A stretch of DNA of 64,000 bases from Thiocystis violacea (lineage in GTDB: Bacteria; Pseudomonadota; Gammaproteobacteria; Chromatiales; Chromatiaceae). The notes below the pieces were generated by a model. It saw only the letters and a list, made by a program, of their open reading frames with translations, had not been told where the DNA came from and ran no database searches. The stretch's first letter is position 1. Each line of letters begins with the position of its first letter. Below are positions 45,282-54,403 of the stretch, in pieces. The stretch is taken from assembly GCF_016583565.1 (NCBI RefSeq), contig NZ_NRRF01000002.1:119901-183900 (forward strand), in the 5' to 3' direction. Position numbers and translations under genes: made by a program.

Positions 45282-47951
45282 TTGCCCACCCATTCGCCCT
45301 CTCCCCTTCACCACGAGCACAGCGCTCCCGAGCTGGTGGCGCGGCTCGACGTCAGTCTCTGTTTCCTCGACCCTCAGCTCTGCCCCCAATGGATCCGGCC
45401 TCCGCGGCCTTCACAGGTGGGGTGTGCCGAGGTGCCCGGCGATGATTGGCGCGAGGCTTTGACGCAAAGCCGCGAGCTGCGGCGGCTCGCCGAGCAGGTG
45501 CGCGCATCCGGTTCGAGCTACGAGGGCATGTTCGTCCTGCCGGGACCGGATGGTGGGCGTGAGCTCGATCTTACGCTGGCGCCCGTTCGTGATTCCGATG
45601 GGCATCTGACCGGCATCATGCTCTGTGCCCTGGATCTCAGCCAGCATGAGCGGGCCGTCGCGGCGCTGGCCGATGCGGCCGAGACCTGTCAGATGCTGGC
45701 GGATTATAGCCTCGACTGGGAATACTGGATCGGGCCGGACGGACAGCTGCGCTGGATGTCGCCCGCCTGTCAGCAGGTCTCCGGCTACAGCGTCGCGGCC
45801 TTCTTGGCGGATCCTCGGCTGCTCGAGTCGGTGATTCATCCGGACGATCGCGAGCGCTTCTCGGCGCATCTGCACGGCGCCCCCTGCACGTCGCCGGCGA
45901 CGCAGATGAGGGTGCGCCTGCTGCGTCCGAGCGGGGAAGTCCGTTGGATCGAGCACGTCTGCAAGGCGCTCTACTGGCCTGACGGCGTCTTCGCTGGCCG
46001 CCGCTCCGCGAATCGCGATGTCACGGAGACGATGCAGATCGAGCAGGCGCTGCGTGAGAGCGAGAACCAGTTTCGGCTCATGTTCGAACTCGCCACCGTC
46101 GGCATGGTGGTCATCGAGCCGGCGAGCCGTCGACCGTTGCGGGTCAACGAGAGCCTCTGTCGCATCCTGGGCTATGACGAGGCCGAGCTGCTGCAGATGG
46201 ACTTCAACGAGCTGACTCATCCGGATGACCGCGACTACGACGGTATTCGCTACCAACGGGCGGTGCGGCAGGAGGATGCCGACTACTTCGTCGAGAAGCG
46301 TTACCTGCGCAAGGACGGTCAGGTGGTCTGGACCCTGGTCAACGCGACCTTCATCCGCGATCCAGAGGGGCAGCCTTTGCGTGCCTTGGCCGCCATCATC
46401 GACATCACGGGTAGGCGCAGGGCGGAGGCGCGCGCGCGCGAGCTGGCGACCGTGGTCGAGTGCTCCTCTGATTTCATCGGAATCGCCGGCCTGGATCGTC
46501 GATGCCTCTATCTCAACAGGGCCGGCAGGAAGCTGGTTGGGCTCGCCCCCGATGATGCGTTGCCCGGTATCAGGATCGAGGACTTCTTCTTGCCCGAGGA
46601 CCGTCCCTTCCTCGCCGAGACCATCATGCCCGCGCTCGACCGAAGCGGGCGCTGGACTGGAGAATTCCGCTTTCGCCACTTCCAGACGCAGGAGCCGATC
46701 GACGTCTTCTACGATGCCCTGCGCATCGACGACCCGGAGACTGGCCGTCCATTGCAATACGCCACCGTGACCCGCGACATCCGCAAGGAAAAGGCCGCCG
46801 AGGAGGCGCTGCTGGAGGCCGATCGTCGCAAGGACGAATTCCTGGCCATGCTCGGTCATGAGCTGCGCAATCCCATGGCGCCGATCCGCAATGCGGTCGA
46901 GATCATCCGCTCCATCGGCATCGGCGAGGATCGGCGCATCGCCTGGGCGGTCGATGTGCTGGATCGACAGACGGCTCACATGGGGCGTTTGCTGGACGAC
47001 TTGCTCGATGTCTCACGCATCGTGCGTGACCGCATCGAGCTCGACTCGCACGAGGTTGAGCTGCGTGACGTGGTGCGGCAGTCGGTGGACGGCGTCTTCG
47101 CCATGATGCGCGAGCGTCACCACCACTTCGTCTTCGAGCTGCCGTCGCCTGAGGTGAGAGTGCAGGGCGACCCCGTGCGCCTGTCCCAGATCCTGCTCAA
47201 CCTCCTGGTGAACGCCGCCAAATACACCCCGGATCACGGTGAAATTCGCGTCGACTCCGAGGTCGGTGCGGGCGAGGTTCTCATCCGGGTGCGCGACAAT
47301 GGTCAGGGGATGTCCGCCGCGCAGATCGAATCGATCTTAGGGCTCCGCCCGCAAGGCAGGGCGAGCCAAGACATCCTGTCCCAAGGCGTCGCACCGAACG
47401 CGGGACTGGGGCTTGGCTTGACCATCGCCCGGCGTCTGGCCGAGCTGCACGGTGGGATCCTGGAGGCTGCGAGCGAGGGGGTCGGGCGAGGGGCCGAGCT
47501 TCGGCTGCGGCTGCCCTTGCTTGTCCAGGCGCCGCAATCCGTCGCGCTCAAGCCTGACGCGGAGAGTCTCGCGGTCGATTCCCTTGAGCCCCTGCGAATT
47601 CTCATCGTGGATGACAATCCGGATGTGGCTGGCGCGCTTGCGATGCTGCTCGAGATTCACGGCTATCAGGTCGAGACGGCATCCTCCGGCCCCGAGGCCA
47701 TCGAACGTGTCCGGCACTTCCAGCCGCGCGTCGCCTTCCTGGATATTGGCATTCCGGGCATGGATGGGCTGGAGCTGGCGCGCCGTCTGCGGCAGCGACA
47801 TCCGGATTCGGAGTCGCTGATGCTCGTCGCCCTGACGGGGCTCGGTCACGAGCAGGCGCGCGAGCAGTCGCTCGCCGCCGGATTCGACGAGCACTTGGTC
47901 AAGCCGCTGGAGCAGAAGACCCTGCTGTCGCTCTTGAGGCGGTTGTCCTGA
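45282..47951 (+). CDS. multi-PAS hybrid sensor histidine kinase with receiver domain
   Basis: This 889-residue soluble protein has no membrane segments. After a degenerate PAS-like head come at least three PAS/PAC units (about 130-255, 262-380, 385-505; for example ESENQFRLMFELATVGMVVI), a dimerisation domain with H526 in LGHELRNPMAPI, an N-box LLNLLVNAAKYTPD, a G-box RDNGQGMS and GLGLGLTIARRLAELHGG. A C-terminal receiver has D821 in VAFLDIGIPGMDG. The ATP lid (about 682-705) lacks the usual F-box and reads GLRPQGRASQDILSQG; its codons contain a palindrome. The start is uncertain: TTG 45282 gives this length but has no ribosome site. Signal and target regulon unknown. Confidence 0.9.
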   Translation: MPTHSPSPLHHEHSAPELVARLDVSLCFLDPQLCPQWIRPPRPSQVGCAEVPGDDWREALTQSRELRRLAEQVRASGSSYEGMFVLPGPDGGRELDLTLAPVRDSDGHLTGIMLCALDLSQHERAVAALADAAETCQMLADYSLDWEYWIGPDGQLRWMSPACQQVSGYSVAAFLADPRLLESVIHPDDRERFSAHLHGAPCTSPATQMRVRLLRPSGEVRWIEHVCKALYWPDGVFAGRRSANRDVTETMQIEQALRESENQFRLMFELATVGMVVIEPASRRPLRVNESLCRILGYDEAELLQMDFNELTHPDDRDYDGIRYQRAVRQEDADYFVEKRYLRKDGQVVWTLVNATFIRDPEGQPLRALAAIIDITGRRRAEARARELATVVECSSDFIGIAGLDRRCLYLNRAGRKLVGLAPDDALPGIRIEDFFLPEDRPFLAETIMPALDRSGRWTGEFRFRHFQTQEPIDVFYDALRIDDPETGRPLQYATVTRDIRKEKAAEEALLEADRRKDEFLAMLGHELRNPMAPIRNAVEIIRSIGIGEDRRIAWAVDVLDRQTAHMGRLLDDLLDVSRIVRDRIELDSHEVELRDVVRQSVDGVFAMMRERHHHFVFELPSPEVRVQGDPVRLSQILLNLLVNAAKYTPDHGEIRVDSEVGAGEVLIRVRDNGQGMSAAQIESILGLRPQGRASQDILSQGVAPNAGLGLGLTIARRLAELHGGILEAASEGVGRGAELRLRLPLLVQAPQSVALKPDAESLAVDSLEPLRILIVDDNPDVAGALAMLLEIHGYQVETASSGPEAIERVRHFQPRVAFLDIGIPGMDGLELARRLRQRHPDSESLMLVALTGLGHEQAREQSLAAGFDEHLVKPLEQKTLLSLLRRLS
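47341..47367. repeat. REP-like palindrome inside the kinase gene
   Basis: GGCTCCGCCC (47341-47350) pairs with GGGCGAGCC (47359-47367), one base bulged, around GCAAGGCA. The core CAAGGCAGGGCG recurs in the intergenic palindrome at 56374-56409 in the same position within the hairpin. Confidence 0.5.
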
Positions 47952-47997
47952 ACGCGCGCCTGGCGGCGCCTGAGTCGCGGTGCTCCGGCCTGGTCGG

Positions 47998-48663
47998 CTA
48001 GTGCCGATGCTCGGCGACACGCATGCTGGAGGCGGATGCCATGTCCAATAGACCACGCATGAGTGCGGCCCGCTCGACGGTCTGGAGTGTCTCGATCAGC
48101 GCCTGCTTGTCCTCTGGGCTGAGCGGCAAGTGGGCGCAGAGCAGGTTGGTCAGCTCGTTGTCGCCCATCTTCTCGATGTCATCCCAGGGAATCTCGACGC
48201 CGCGCAGGTTGCAGTAGGTCTTGAGCGAGCCGAGAAAGCCCTCTCGGTCGGCCATCCCTTCGCCTTCCATGTGGTAATCCGCCGCGAACCGCTCCCAGTC
48301 GATACTGGCGCAACGGTAGCCCTTGCGTTCCTCCAGCTCGCGCGACACCTGGAATCGGCAGACCCCGGTCAGAACCAGGATGATGCGTCCGTCGTTCGTC
48401 TCGCTATAGGACGTGATGCGTCCCGCGCAGCCAACGCGATGGATCTCCGGGCGATCCTGCGTCATGGTCTCGCTGGTCGGTTGGATCATCCCGAGCAGGT
48501 GAGTCGACGCGCAGGCATCGAAGACCATGTTGATATAGCGCGGCTCGAAGATGTTGAGCGGCAGCTGTACGCCAGGCATGACGACGGCTCCGGCGAGTGG
48601 AAAGATCGGGATCTCGCGTGGAAGATCGGAAAACTTGGGAAAGAAGGGATTGCGGGTCATCAT
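47998..48663 (-). CDS. LON substrate-binding-domain protein (no protease domain)
   Basis: The 221-residue product matches only the N-terminal domain of Lon protease: REIPIFPLAGAVVMPGVQLP then LNIFEPRYINMVFDA, then GCAGRITSYSETNDGRIILV. There is no ATPase or peptidase part, so this is the free-standing family found widely in proteobacteria, of unsettled function. ATG 48663 has CTGGAG about nine bases upstream; an in-frame ATG at 48681 is less likely. It is convergent with the hybrid kinase (46 bases apart) and divergent from egtB. Confidence 0.88.
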   Translation of the reverse strand: MMTRNPFFPKFSDLPREIPIFPLAGAVVMPGVQLPLNIFEPRYINMVFDACASTHLLGMIQPTSETMTQDRPEIHRVGCAGRITSYSETNDGRIILVLTGVCRFQVSRELEERKGYRCASIDWERFAADYHMEGEGMADREGFLGSLKTYCNLRGVEIPWDDIEKMGDNELTNLLCAHLPLSPEDKQALIETLQTVERAALMRGLLDMASASSMRVAEHRH

Positions 48664-49067
48664 GTGCTCCAGGGGCTCCAATGAGGCGATCCGGCTTCGC
48701 CGAGGTGCGCTGACTCGAGCTTGGCGCCGATCCCAGCCTTAGATGGGGTAGGAATCGCCGTTCTACAGTCCGCTCTCCCGGTGGTGCGTGATTTTCGATG
48801 ACGGCTTTGCGCCGACCGCTCACATACCTGTGACAGCCTTCGGGCGTGGCTGGAAATCGCCGAACCTGGCCGCACAGTCACCAACCGAGCGCGGTCGGGA
48901 TCGTGGGACGCCCTATAGTGTCCCTGTCGATCCGATTCGCGTATGAAGCCATGAATTCGCAATACGCGATCGCTATCTTTCACGCGAGTCGGCCGGGCCT
49001 CGTCGAGCGGTCGACCCGCAACAGCCTTGATCGGGCGCGCAGCGTCATAGATGACCGAGGGGACGTC
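48664..49067 (+). promoter_or_regulatory. intergenic region before egtB
   Basis: About 400 bases separate the LON-domain gene and egtB. Open frames here are short and lack ribosome sites. A TATAGT box at 48914-48919 could be a -10 for egtB but has no good -35. The GAGGGGA at 49057-49063 is the egtB ribosome site. Confidence 0.35.
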
Positions 49068-50369
49068 ATGCAGGAACTACATTCCGTAAGGGACCGAACG
49101 GACGCGCCGCGCTCCGCCCTGTCCGAGCACTTCAGCCGTATCCGGCACTTCTCCGAGCAGCTCTGCGAGCCGCTCGCGATCGAAGACTACGGCTTGCAGA
49201 CCGTGGTCGAGGCGAGCCCGCCGAAATGGCACTTGGCGCACGTCTCATGGTTCTATGAGACCTTCCTGCTCAGACCTTTCCTGGCCGGGTATCAGGTCTT
49301 CCATCCGCGCTTCGAGTACCTCTTCAACAGCTACTACGAGCAGACCGGGAGCGGTTTCTGGCCGCGCCCCGAACGTGGCCTGCTGTCGCGCCCGACGGTG
49401 GCCGAGATCTACGACTACCGTCATCACGTGGACGCCGCCATGCTCAGGCTGATCGATGGCTGCGCAGCGGACGACTGGCCACAGGTGGAGCTGCGGCTGC
49501 AGATCGGGCTCAACCACGAGCAGCAGCATCAGGAGTTGCTGATCACGGACATCAAGCGACACTTCGCGCACAACCCCCTGCGGCCGGTCTATCGCGCGGA
49601 TCTGCCGCAAGCGCGCCTCGCCGAGCCACGGCCCTTGGCCTGGCAGACGTTCGAGGGTGGCGTAAGCCCGCTCGGTCTGGACGCGGGTGTCGCGGCTGGC
49701 TTTGGCTACGACAACGAGCGTCCGCGTCATCGCGTCTTCCTTGAGCCCTTCGCGCTCGCCGATCGTCCCGTCACCAATGGGGAATTCCTCGCCTTCATCC
49801 AGGATGGCGGCTATGAGAACACGGCCCTCTGGCTCTCCGATGGCTGGGCGGAGGTGCGGCAGCGCGGCTGGCGCTGCCCGCTCTACTGGGAGCAGGTGGA
49901 CGACGCATGGCAGCTCATGACCCTGGCCGGGATGCGGCCCCTGAATCCGGCCGAGCCCGTGTGCCATGTCAGCTACTACGAGGCCGAGGCCTTCGCGACC
50001 TGGGCCGGCAAGCGACTGCCGACGGAGGCGGAATGGGAGCATGCGGCGGCCGAGGTGACGGTCGCCGGCAATTTCGTCGATGACGGCTGGCTGCATCCGC
50101 GTCCGGCTGGCGACGAACCCGGTCTCAAGCAGCTGTTCGGGGATGTCTGGGAGTGGACCGGCTCGGCCTATCTACCCTATCCGGGCTATCGCGCACCCGC
50201 CGGGGCGCTGGGCGAATACAACGGGAAGTTCATGTGCAACCAGATGGTGCTGCGTGGCGGGTCTTGCGCGACCTCTCGGGACCACGTCCGCGCGACCTAC
50301 CGCAACTTCTTCTATCCGCTGGAGCGCTGGCAGGTCAAGGGCTTCCGGCTGGCGGAGACGCTGTCATGA
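49068..50369 (+). CDS. egtB: ergothioneine biosynthesis sulfoxide synthase EgtB
   Basis: EgtB is a non-haem iron oxygenase that couples a thiol (cysteine or gamma-glutamylcysteine) to hercynine with O2. The N-terminal DinB-like domain gives iron ligands: H55 in KWHLAHVSWFYETF and H150/H154 in GLNHEQQHQEL. The C-terminal half is a formylglycine-generating-enzyme-like domain (PVTNGEFLAFIQDGGY; KRLPTEAEWEHAA; VWEWTGSAYLPYPGY; LRGGSCAT). The start ATG 49068 with GAGGGGA five bases upstream gives 433 residues. It overlaps egtD by four bases. No C-terminal methyltransferase is fused, so it is not OvoA. Confidence 0.95.
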   Translation: MQELHSVRDRTDAPRSALSEHFSRIRHFSEQLCEPLAIEDYGLQTVVEASPPKWHLAHVSWFYETFLLRPFLAGYQVFHPRFEYLFNSYYEQTGSGFWPRPERGLLSRPTVAEIYDYRHHVDAAMLRLIDGCAADDWPQVELRLQIGLNHEQQHQELLITDIKRHFAHNPLRPVYRADLPQARLAEPRPLAWQTFEGGVSPLGLDAGVAAGFGYDNERPRHRVFLEPFALADRPVTNGEFLAFIQDGGYENTALWLSDGWAEVRQRGWRCPLYWEQVDDAWQLMTLAGMRPLNPAEPVCHVSYYEAEAFATWAGKRLPTEAEWEHAAAEVTVAGNFVDDGWLHPRPAGDEPGLKQLFGDVWEWTGSAYLPYPGYRAPAGALGEYNGKFMCNQMVLRGGSCATSRDHVRATYRNFFYPLERWQVKGFRLAETLS

Positions 50370-51391
50370 GCCAGTCTTCGGTCGCACGTCGCTCCGCGTT
50401 TCAGGAGCCACCAGTGGCGCTCGAGGACGATGCCGCGCGCCGCGTCCGCTTCTTCGACTATCACCCGACTCAGGCCGACGTCCGCGAGGAGGTTCTGCAA
50501 GGGCTCGAGCAGTGTCCCAAGCGGCTTCCGCCCAAGCTCTTCTACGACCAGCACGGCTCTCGGCTGTTCGACGCCATCACCGAGCTGCCGGAGTACTACC
50601 CCACGCGCACCGAGATCGCGATCCTGCGTGAGCATGGGCCGGAGATGGCCGACCGTCTCGGGCGCGAGAACGTGCTCATCGAGCTGGGTAGCGGGAGCAG
50701 CCTCAAGATCCAGACCTTGCTCGCCGTGCTCGAGCCGGCGGTCTATGTCCCCGTGGATATCTCCAAGGAGCACCTTCTGGAGTCCGCCCATGCGCTGGCC
50801 GCCCGCTTTCCCAAGCTCTCGATCCGCGCGGCCTGCGCGGATTACTCCGGGCCGTTCAGGCTGCCGCTGGAGCCGGGCTGGAGCCGTCTGGCGGCCTTCT
50901 TCCCGGGGTCGAGCATCGGCAACTTCGATCCGCCCGATGCCAGAAGGCTGCTGGAGCGCGTGGCCGCTGTGCTCGGGCCGGGCGGCAAGCTCCTCATCGG
51001 TGTGGACTTGCGCAAGGATACGCAGATCCTGAACGCGGCCTACAACGATGCCCAGGGGGTGACCGCGGACTTCAATCTGAACCTCCTGACCCGCATCAAT
51101 CGCGAGCTCGGCGCGGATTTCGACCTGGACGCCTATGCGCACAAGGCCTTCTTCGACGATCGCAAGGGCCGGATCGAGATGCACCTCGTCAGCCTGGCGG
51201 ATCAGGTCGTGCGGGTCGCCGGGCAGACCATTCGGTTTGGACGCGGCGAGACCATCCACACCGAGAGTTCCTACAAATACGCGATTGCGGACTTCCAGGG
51301 GCTGGCGCGGGACGCGGGTTACACCTCAGAGCAGGTCTGGACCGACCCCGGAGAACTCTTCAGCGTGCACTGTCTGCGGGTGAACGCCTGA
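50366..51391 (+). CDS. egtD: L-histidine N-alpha-methyltransferase EgtD
   Basis: EgtD trimethylates histidine with S-adenosylmethionine to make hercynine, the substrate of EgtB. The 341-residue protein has PPKLFYDQHGSRLFDAIT, ELPEYYPTRTE, the SAM-binding ELGSGSSLKIQTLL, and FFPGSSIGNFDPPDARRLL. The late segment GETIHTESSYKYAIADF is also a family signature. ATG 50366 overlaps the egtB stop. EgtC and EgtE are absent here, as in many proteobacteria with the two-gene form. A hairpin follows 21 bases after the stop. Confidence 0.95.
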   Translation: MSQSSVARRSAFQEPPVALEDDAARRVRFFDYHPTQADVREEVLQGLEQCPKRLPPKLFYDQHGSRLFDAITELPEYYPTRTEIAILREHGPEMADRLGRENVLIELGSGSSLKIQTLLAVLEPAVYVPVDISKEHLLESAHALAARFPKLSIRAACADYSGPFRLPLEPGWSRLAAFFPGSSIGNFDPPDARRLLERVAAVLGPGGKLLIGVDLRKDTQILNAAYNDAQGVTADFNLNLLTRINRELGADFDLDAYAHKAFFDDRKGRIEMHLVSLADQVVRVAGQTIRFGRGETIHTESSYKYAIADFQGLARDAGYTSEQVWTDPGELFSVHCLRVNA

Positions 51392-51412
51392 CCTCGCCCC
51401 GGACCGTCGCTG

Positions 51413-51454
51413 GGACTTGGGCTTGGGGGGCAGCGCGCTGCCCGCGCCCAGTCC
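51413..51454 (+). terminator. nested hairpin after egtD
   Basis: Outer arms GGACTTGGGC (51413-51422) and GCCCAGTCC (51446-51454) pair with one bulge around an inner perfect 16-base palindrome GGGCAGCGCGCTGCCC (51428-51443). There is no T run directly after. Likely the end of the egt transcript. Confidence 0.5.
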
Positions 51455-51485
51455 ACTCCTGGTCTCCCTGATCATTCCCTTCAGG

Positions 51486-51536
51486 TGCGGACGCGATTGA
51501 GCTGCGGACGCGATGATTTTTGTTCGCGGCGTCCGC
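51486..51536 (+). repeat. direct and inverted repeats in the ppc promoter region
   Basis: TGCGGACGCGAT occurs at 51486-51497 and 51503-51514, 17 bases apart. GCGGACGC within each copy is complementary to GCGTCCGC at 51529-51536. The set lies just before and across the -35 of the candidate ppc promoter and could be an operator. Confidence 0.75.
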
Positions 51537-51548
51537 GCAGGGTAGTAT
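51520..51548 (+). promoter_or_regulatory. candidate promoter for ppc
   Basis: TTGTTC at 51520-51525 and TAGTAT at 51543-51548 are 17 bases apart; initiation near 51555 gives a leader of about 47 bases before ATG 51602. Confidence 0.5.
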
Positions 51549-51601
51549 CCGGGCCATCTTCGCCCCAGTCCCGCGGGCCTTTGGTATCGAGTACTGTCCC
51601 C

Positions 51602-54394
51602 ATGAACGATTTGTCTCAAGATCAGACGCTGGAGCGCGACGTCCAGCTCTTCACCGCGCTCCTCGGCGAGGTCCTGCGCGAGCACAGCCGCAAGCGCGTG
51701 CTGGTGGTCGTGGAGCGTCTGCGCGACGGCTTCATGCAGCTGCGCCAGGAGGAAGACGCGGAGCTGCGCGACAAGCTGATGAAGCGCATCGAGACCCTGG
51801 ACCCTCAGACCCTTTCGGAGGTCATTCGCGCCTTCACCATCTATTTCGGCTTGGTCAACGTGGCCGAGGAGCTCAATGCGCACCTCGCGCGCATGGACCT
51901 CATCTCGGCCGGCGAGCGCCTCTGGCTCGGTTCCTTCGACGACACGGTGCGCGGTTTCGCCGAGGACGGCGTGGCCCCCGAGAACTTTCAGAGCCTGCTG
52001 GAGCACCTGCTGTACCTGCCGGTGTTCACGGCCCATCCCACCGAGGCCAGGCGCCGCACGATCTCGGAGACCTTCCGCCGCATCTTTCTCGTCGGCCAGG
52101 ATCTGCACCGACGCAAGCTCAACGAGGAGGAGCTGGAGGAGAAGCTGCAGGAGATCCTGACTCACATCCAGATCCTCTGGAAGACGGACGAGGTGCGTGT
52201 GCACAAACCTCAGGTGACCGACGAGGTGCGCCGCGGACTCTACTTCTTCCGCGAGTCGCTCTTCGAGGCCGTCCCTCTGGTCTACCGCTTCCTCGAAAAG
52301 GCGGTGCGGCGCAACTATGGGGCCGCCAGCGGCATTCGGGTGCCCAGCTTCATCCGCTTCGGCTCCTGGGTCGGGGGCGACCGCGATGGCAATCCCTTCG
52401 TCAAGCCCGAGACCACGGAGATGGCGGTGCGGATGCATGCCGAGCTGGTCTTGGAACTCTATGTCGAGCGCATCGAAGGCCTGAGGCGGATGCTCAGCCA
52501 TTCGAGCGCCCTCTGTCAGCCGTCGCCTGAGCTGCTCGACAGCCTGGATACGGACGAGGTGTACTGGGTCGGCACCATGGGCCAGCGCCAGCGTCGCTTC
52601 CTCTACGAGCCCTACCGACGCAAGCTCGCCGTGATGGGGCATCGGCTGCAAGCGAACCTCGAGCGCGTGCGCACGCGCATCGAGGGTCGTGATTACGATG
52701 GGATGCCCGAGGGCTATGCGGATGCGCGCGATTTCCTCAGTGACCTCTATCTGATCCGCGATTCGCTGATGCACCATGGGGATGCCAGCGCGGCGGCCGG
52801 TCCGCTGCAGGACCTGATCCGGCTCGCCGAGACCTTTGGCTTCCACCTCGTGTATCTGGACATCCGCCAGGAGTCCACGCGCCATACCCAGGCGGTCACC
52901 GAACTCTTCGCCCGCCAGGCCGGCGCGCCCTACTATCAGGCCTTCACCGAGGAGCAGCGGCTGATGGCGCTGGCCGAGGCCATCGCCCATCCGCATCCCT
53001 TCGTCATCGACAAGGCGACCCTCACGCCCGAGACCCGCGAGACGCTCGAGGTCTTCGAGGTGATTGCGCGCATGCGCGCGGAGATCGGCGACAAGGTCTT
53101 TGGCCAGTACGTCATCTCCATGACACACGTTGCCAGCCACGTGATGGAGGTGATGCTGCTCGCCCGCCTGGCGGGTCTGGTTGGTAAGGACACCCAAGGC
53201 TGGTTTTGCAGCCTCCAGGTGTCGCCCCTGTTCGAGACGATCGACGACCTCGGCCGCATCGAGCAGGTGATGGCGACCCTGTTCGACAATCCGACCTATC
53301 AGGCCCTCTTGAAGGCCTCCGGCAATCAGCAGGAGGTCATGCTCGGCTATTCCGACTCCTGCAAGGACGGCGGCATTCTGTCCTCGAGCTGGAGTCTCTT
53401 CGAGGCGCAGAAGAAGGTGATCGCACTCGCTGACGACCGTGGCGTGGCCTGCCGGCTCTTCCACGGTCGCGGCGGCACGGTTGGGCGGGGCGGCGGTCCG
53501 ACGCATGAGGCCATCCTGGCGCAGCCCGTGGATACCGTTCACGGCCAGATCAAGTTCACCGAGCAGGGCGAGGTGCTGTCCTACCGCTACGCCAATCCGG
53601 AGACGGCCCGCTACGAGCTGACCATGGGCATCAGCGGCCTGATCAAGGCGAGCCGCTGCCTGATCGAGTCCCCGGAGGAGGAGCGCAACGACTATCTCGG
53701 CATCATGGACGAGCTGGCGCGCCATGGCGAGGAGGCCTATCGCAAGCTGGTGCGCGAGACCGAGGGCTTTCTGGACTACCTCTACGAATGCACGCCCTTG
53801 GACGGTATCGCCCTGTTGAACATCGGCTCGCGGCCTTCGCACCGCAAGAAGGCCGATCGCTCCATGGGATCGATTCGGGCGATTCCCTGGGTGTTCGGCT
53901 GGGGCCAGTCGCGCCACACCCTGCCGGCCTGGTTCAGTATCGGCCATGCCATCGAGCGCTATCGCGGCAACGACCTCGAGCGCCTCGCCAAGCTCCAGAA
54001 GATGTATCAGGAATGGCCCTACTTCCGGGCATTGCTCTCCAATACCCAGATGTCTCTCTTCAAGGCGGAGATGCGCATTGCGCGCGAGTACGTGCGCCTG
54101 GCGGAGGATCAAGCGCAGGCCGCTACCATCTTCGGGATCATCGAAGAGGAGTATCGCCGCACCCTCACCCAGGTGCTCAACGTGGCTGGGCTGCGGGTGC
54201 TCATGCAGGAAACACCGGATCTGCAACGCTCGCTCGCTCGCCGCAATCTCTATCTGGACCCCTTGAACCATATCCAGGTGGCGGTACTCGAACGCTATCG
54301 TGGCGAAGCGGACGACGAGAAGCGCGAGGGTTGGCTGGATCCGCTGCTGAGATCCATCAATGCGATCGCGGCCGGGATGCGCAACACAGGCTGA
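51602..54394 (+). CDS. ppc: phosphoenolpyruvate carboxylase
   Basis: PPC adds bicarbonate to phosphoenolpyruvate to give oxaloacetate, replenishing the TCA pool. In 930 residues the catalytic His (H145) lies in VFTAHPTEARRRTI, the glycine loop HGRGGTVGRGGGPTHEAI near 619-636, the segment FIRFGSWVGGDRDGNPFV near 250-270, and the typical C-terminal GMRNTG. ATG 51602 gives MNDLSQDQTLERDVQLF; upstream codons belong to untranslated sequence. No regulatory serine motif of plant type is present. The ABC transporter genes start nine bases after its stop. Confidence 0.98.
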   Translation: MNDLSQDQTLERDVQLFTALLGEVLREHSRKRVLVVVERLRDGFMQLRQEEDAELRDKLMKRIETLDPQTLSEVIRAFTIYFGLVNVAEELNAHLARMDLISAGERLWLGSFDDTVRGFAEDGVAPENFQSLLEHLLYLPVFTAHPTEARRRTISETFRRIFLVGQDLHRRKLNEEELEEKLQEILTHIQILWKTDEVRVHKPQVTDEVRRGLYFFRESLFEAVPLVYRFLEKAVRRNYGAASGIRVPSFIRFGSWVGGDRDGNPFVKPETTEMAVRMHAELVLELYVERIEGLRRMLSHSSALCQPSPELLDSLDTDEVYWVGTMGQRQRRFLYEPYRRKLAVMGHRLQANLERVRTRIEGRDYDGMPEGYADARDFLSDLYLIRDSLMHHGDASAAAGPLQDLIRLAETFGFHLVYLDIRQESTRHTQAVTELFARQAGAPYYQAFTEEQRLMALAEAIAHPHPFVIDKATLTPETRETLEVFEVIARMRAEIGDKVFGQYVISMTHVASHVMEVMLLARLAGLVGKDTQGWFCSLQVSPLFETIDDLGRIEQVMATLFDNPTYQALLKASGNQQEVMLGYSDSCKDGGILSSSWSLFEAQKKVIALADDRGVACRLFHGRGGTVGRGGGPTHEAILAQPVDTVHGQIKFTEQGEVLSYRYANPETARYELTMGISGLIKASRCLIESPEEERNDYLGIMDELARHGEEAYRKLVRETEGFLDYLYECTPLDGIALLNIGSRPSHRKKADRSMGSIRAIPWVFGWGQSRHTLPAWFSIGHAIERYRGNDLERLAKLQKMYQEWPYFRALLSNTQMSLFKAEMRIAREYVRLAEDQAQAATIFGIIEEEYRRTLTQVLNVAGLRVLMQETPDLQRSLARRNLYLDPLNHIQVAVLERYRGEADDEKREGWLDPLLRSINAIAAGMRNTG

Positions 54395-54403
54395 GGGATC
54401 GCA

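Noticed and set aside
45411..46979. 522-codon minus-strand open frame over the hybrid kinase
   Set aside because: Antisense shadow; the plus-strand PAS domains and kinase motifs are clear.
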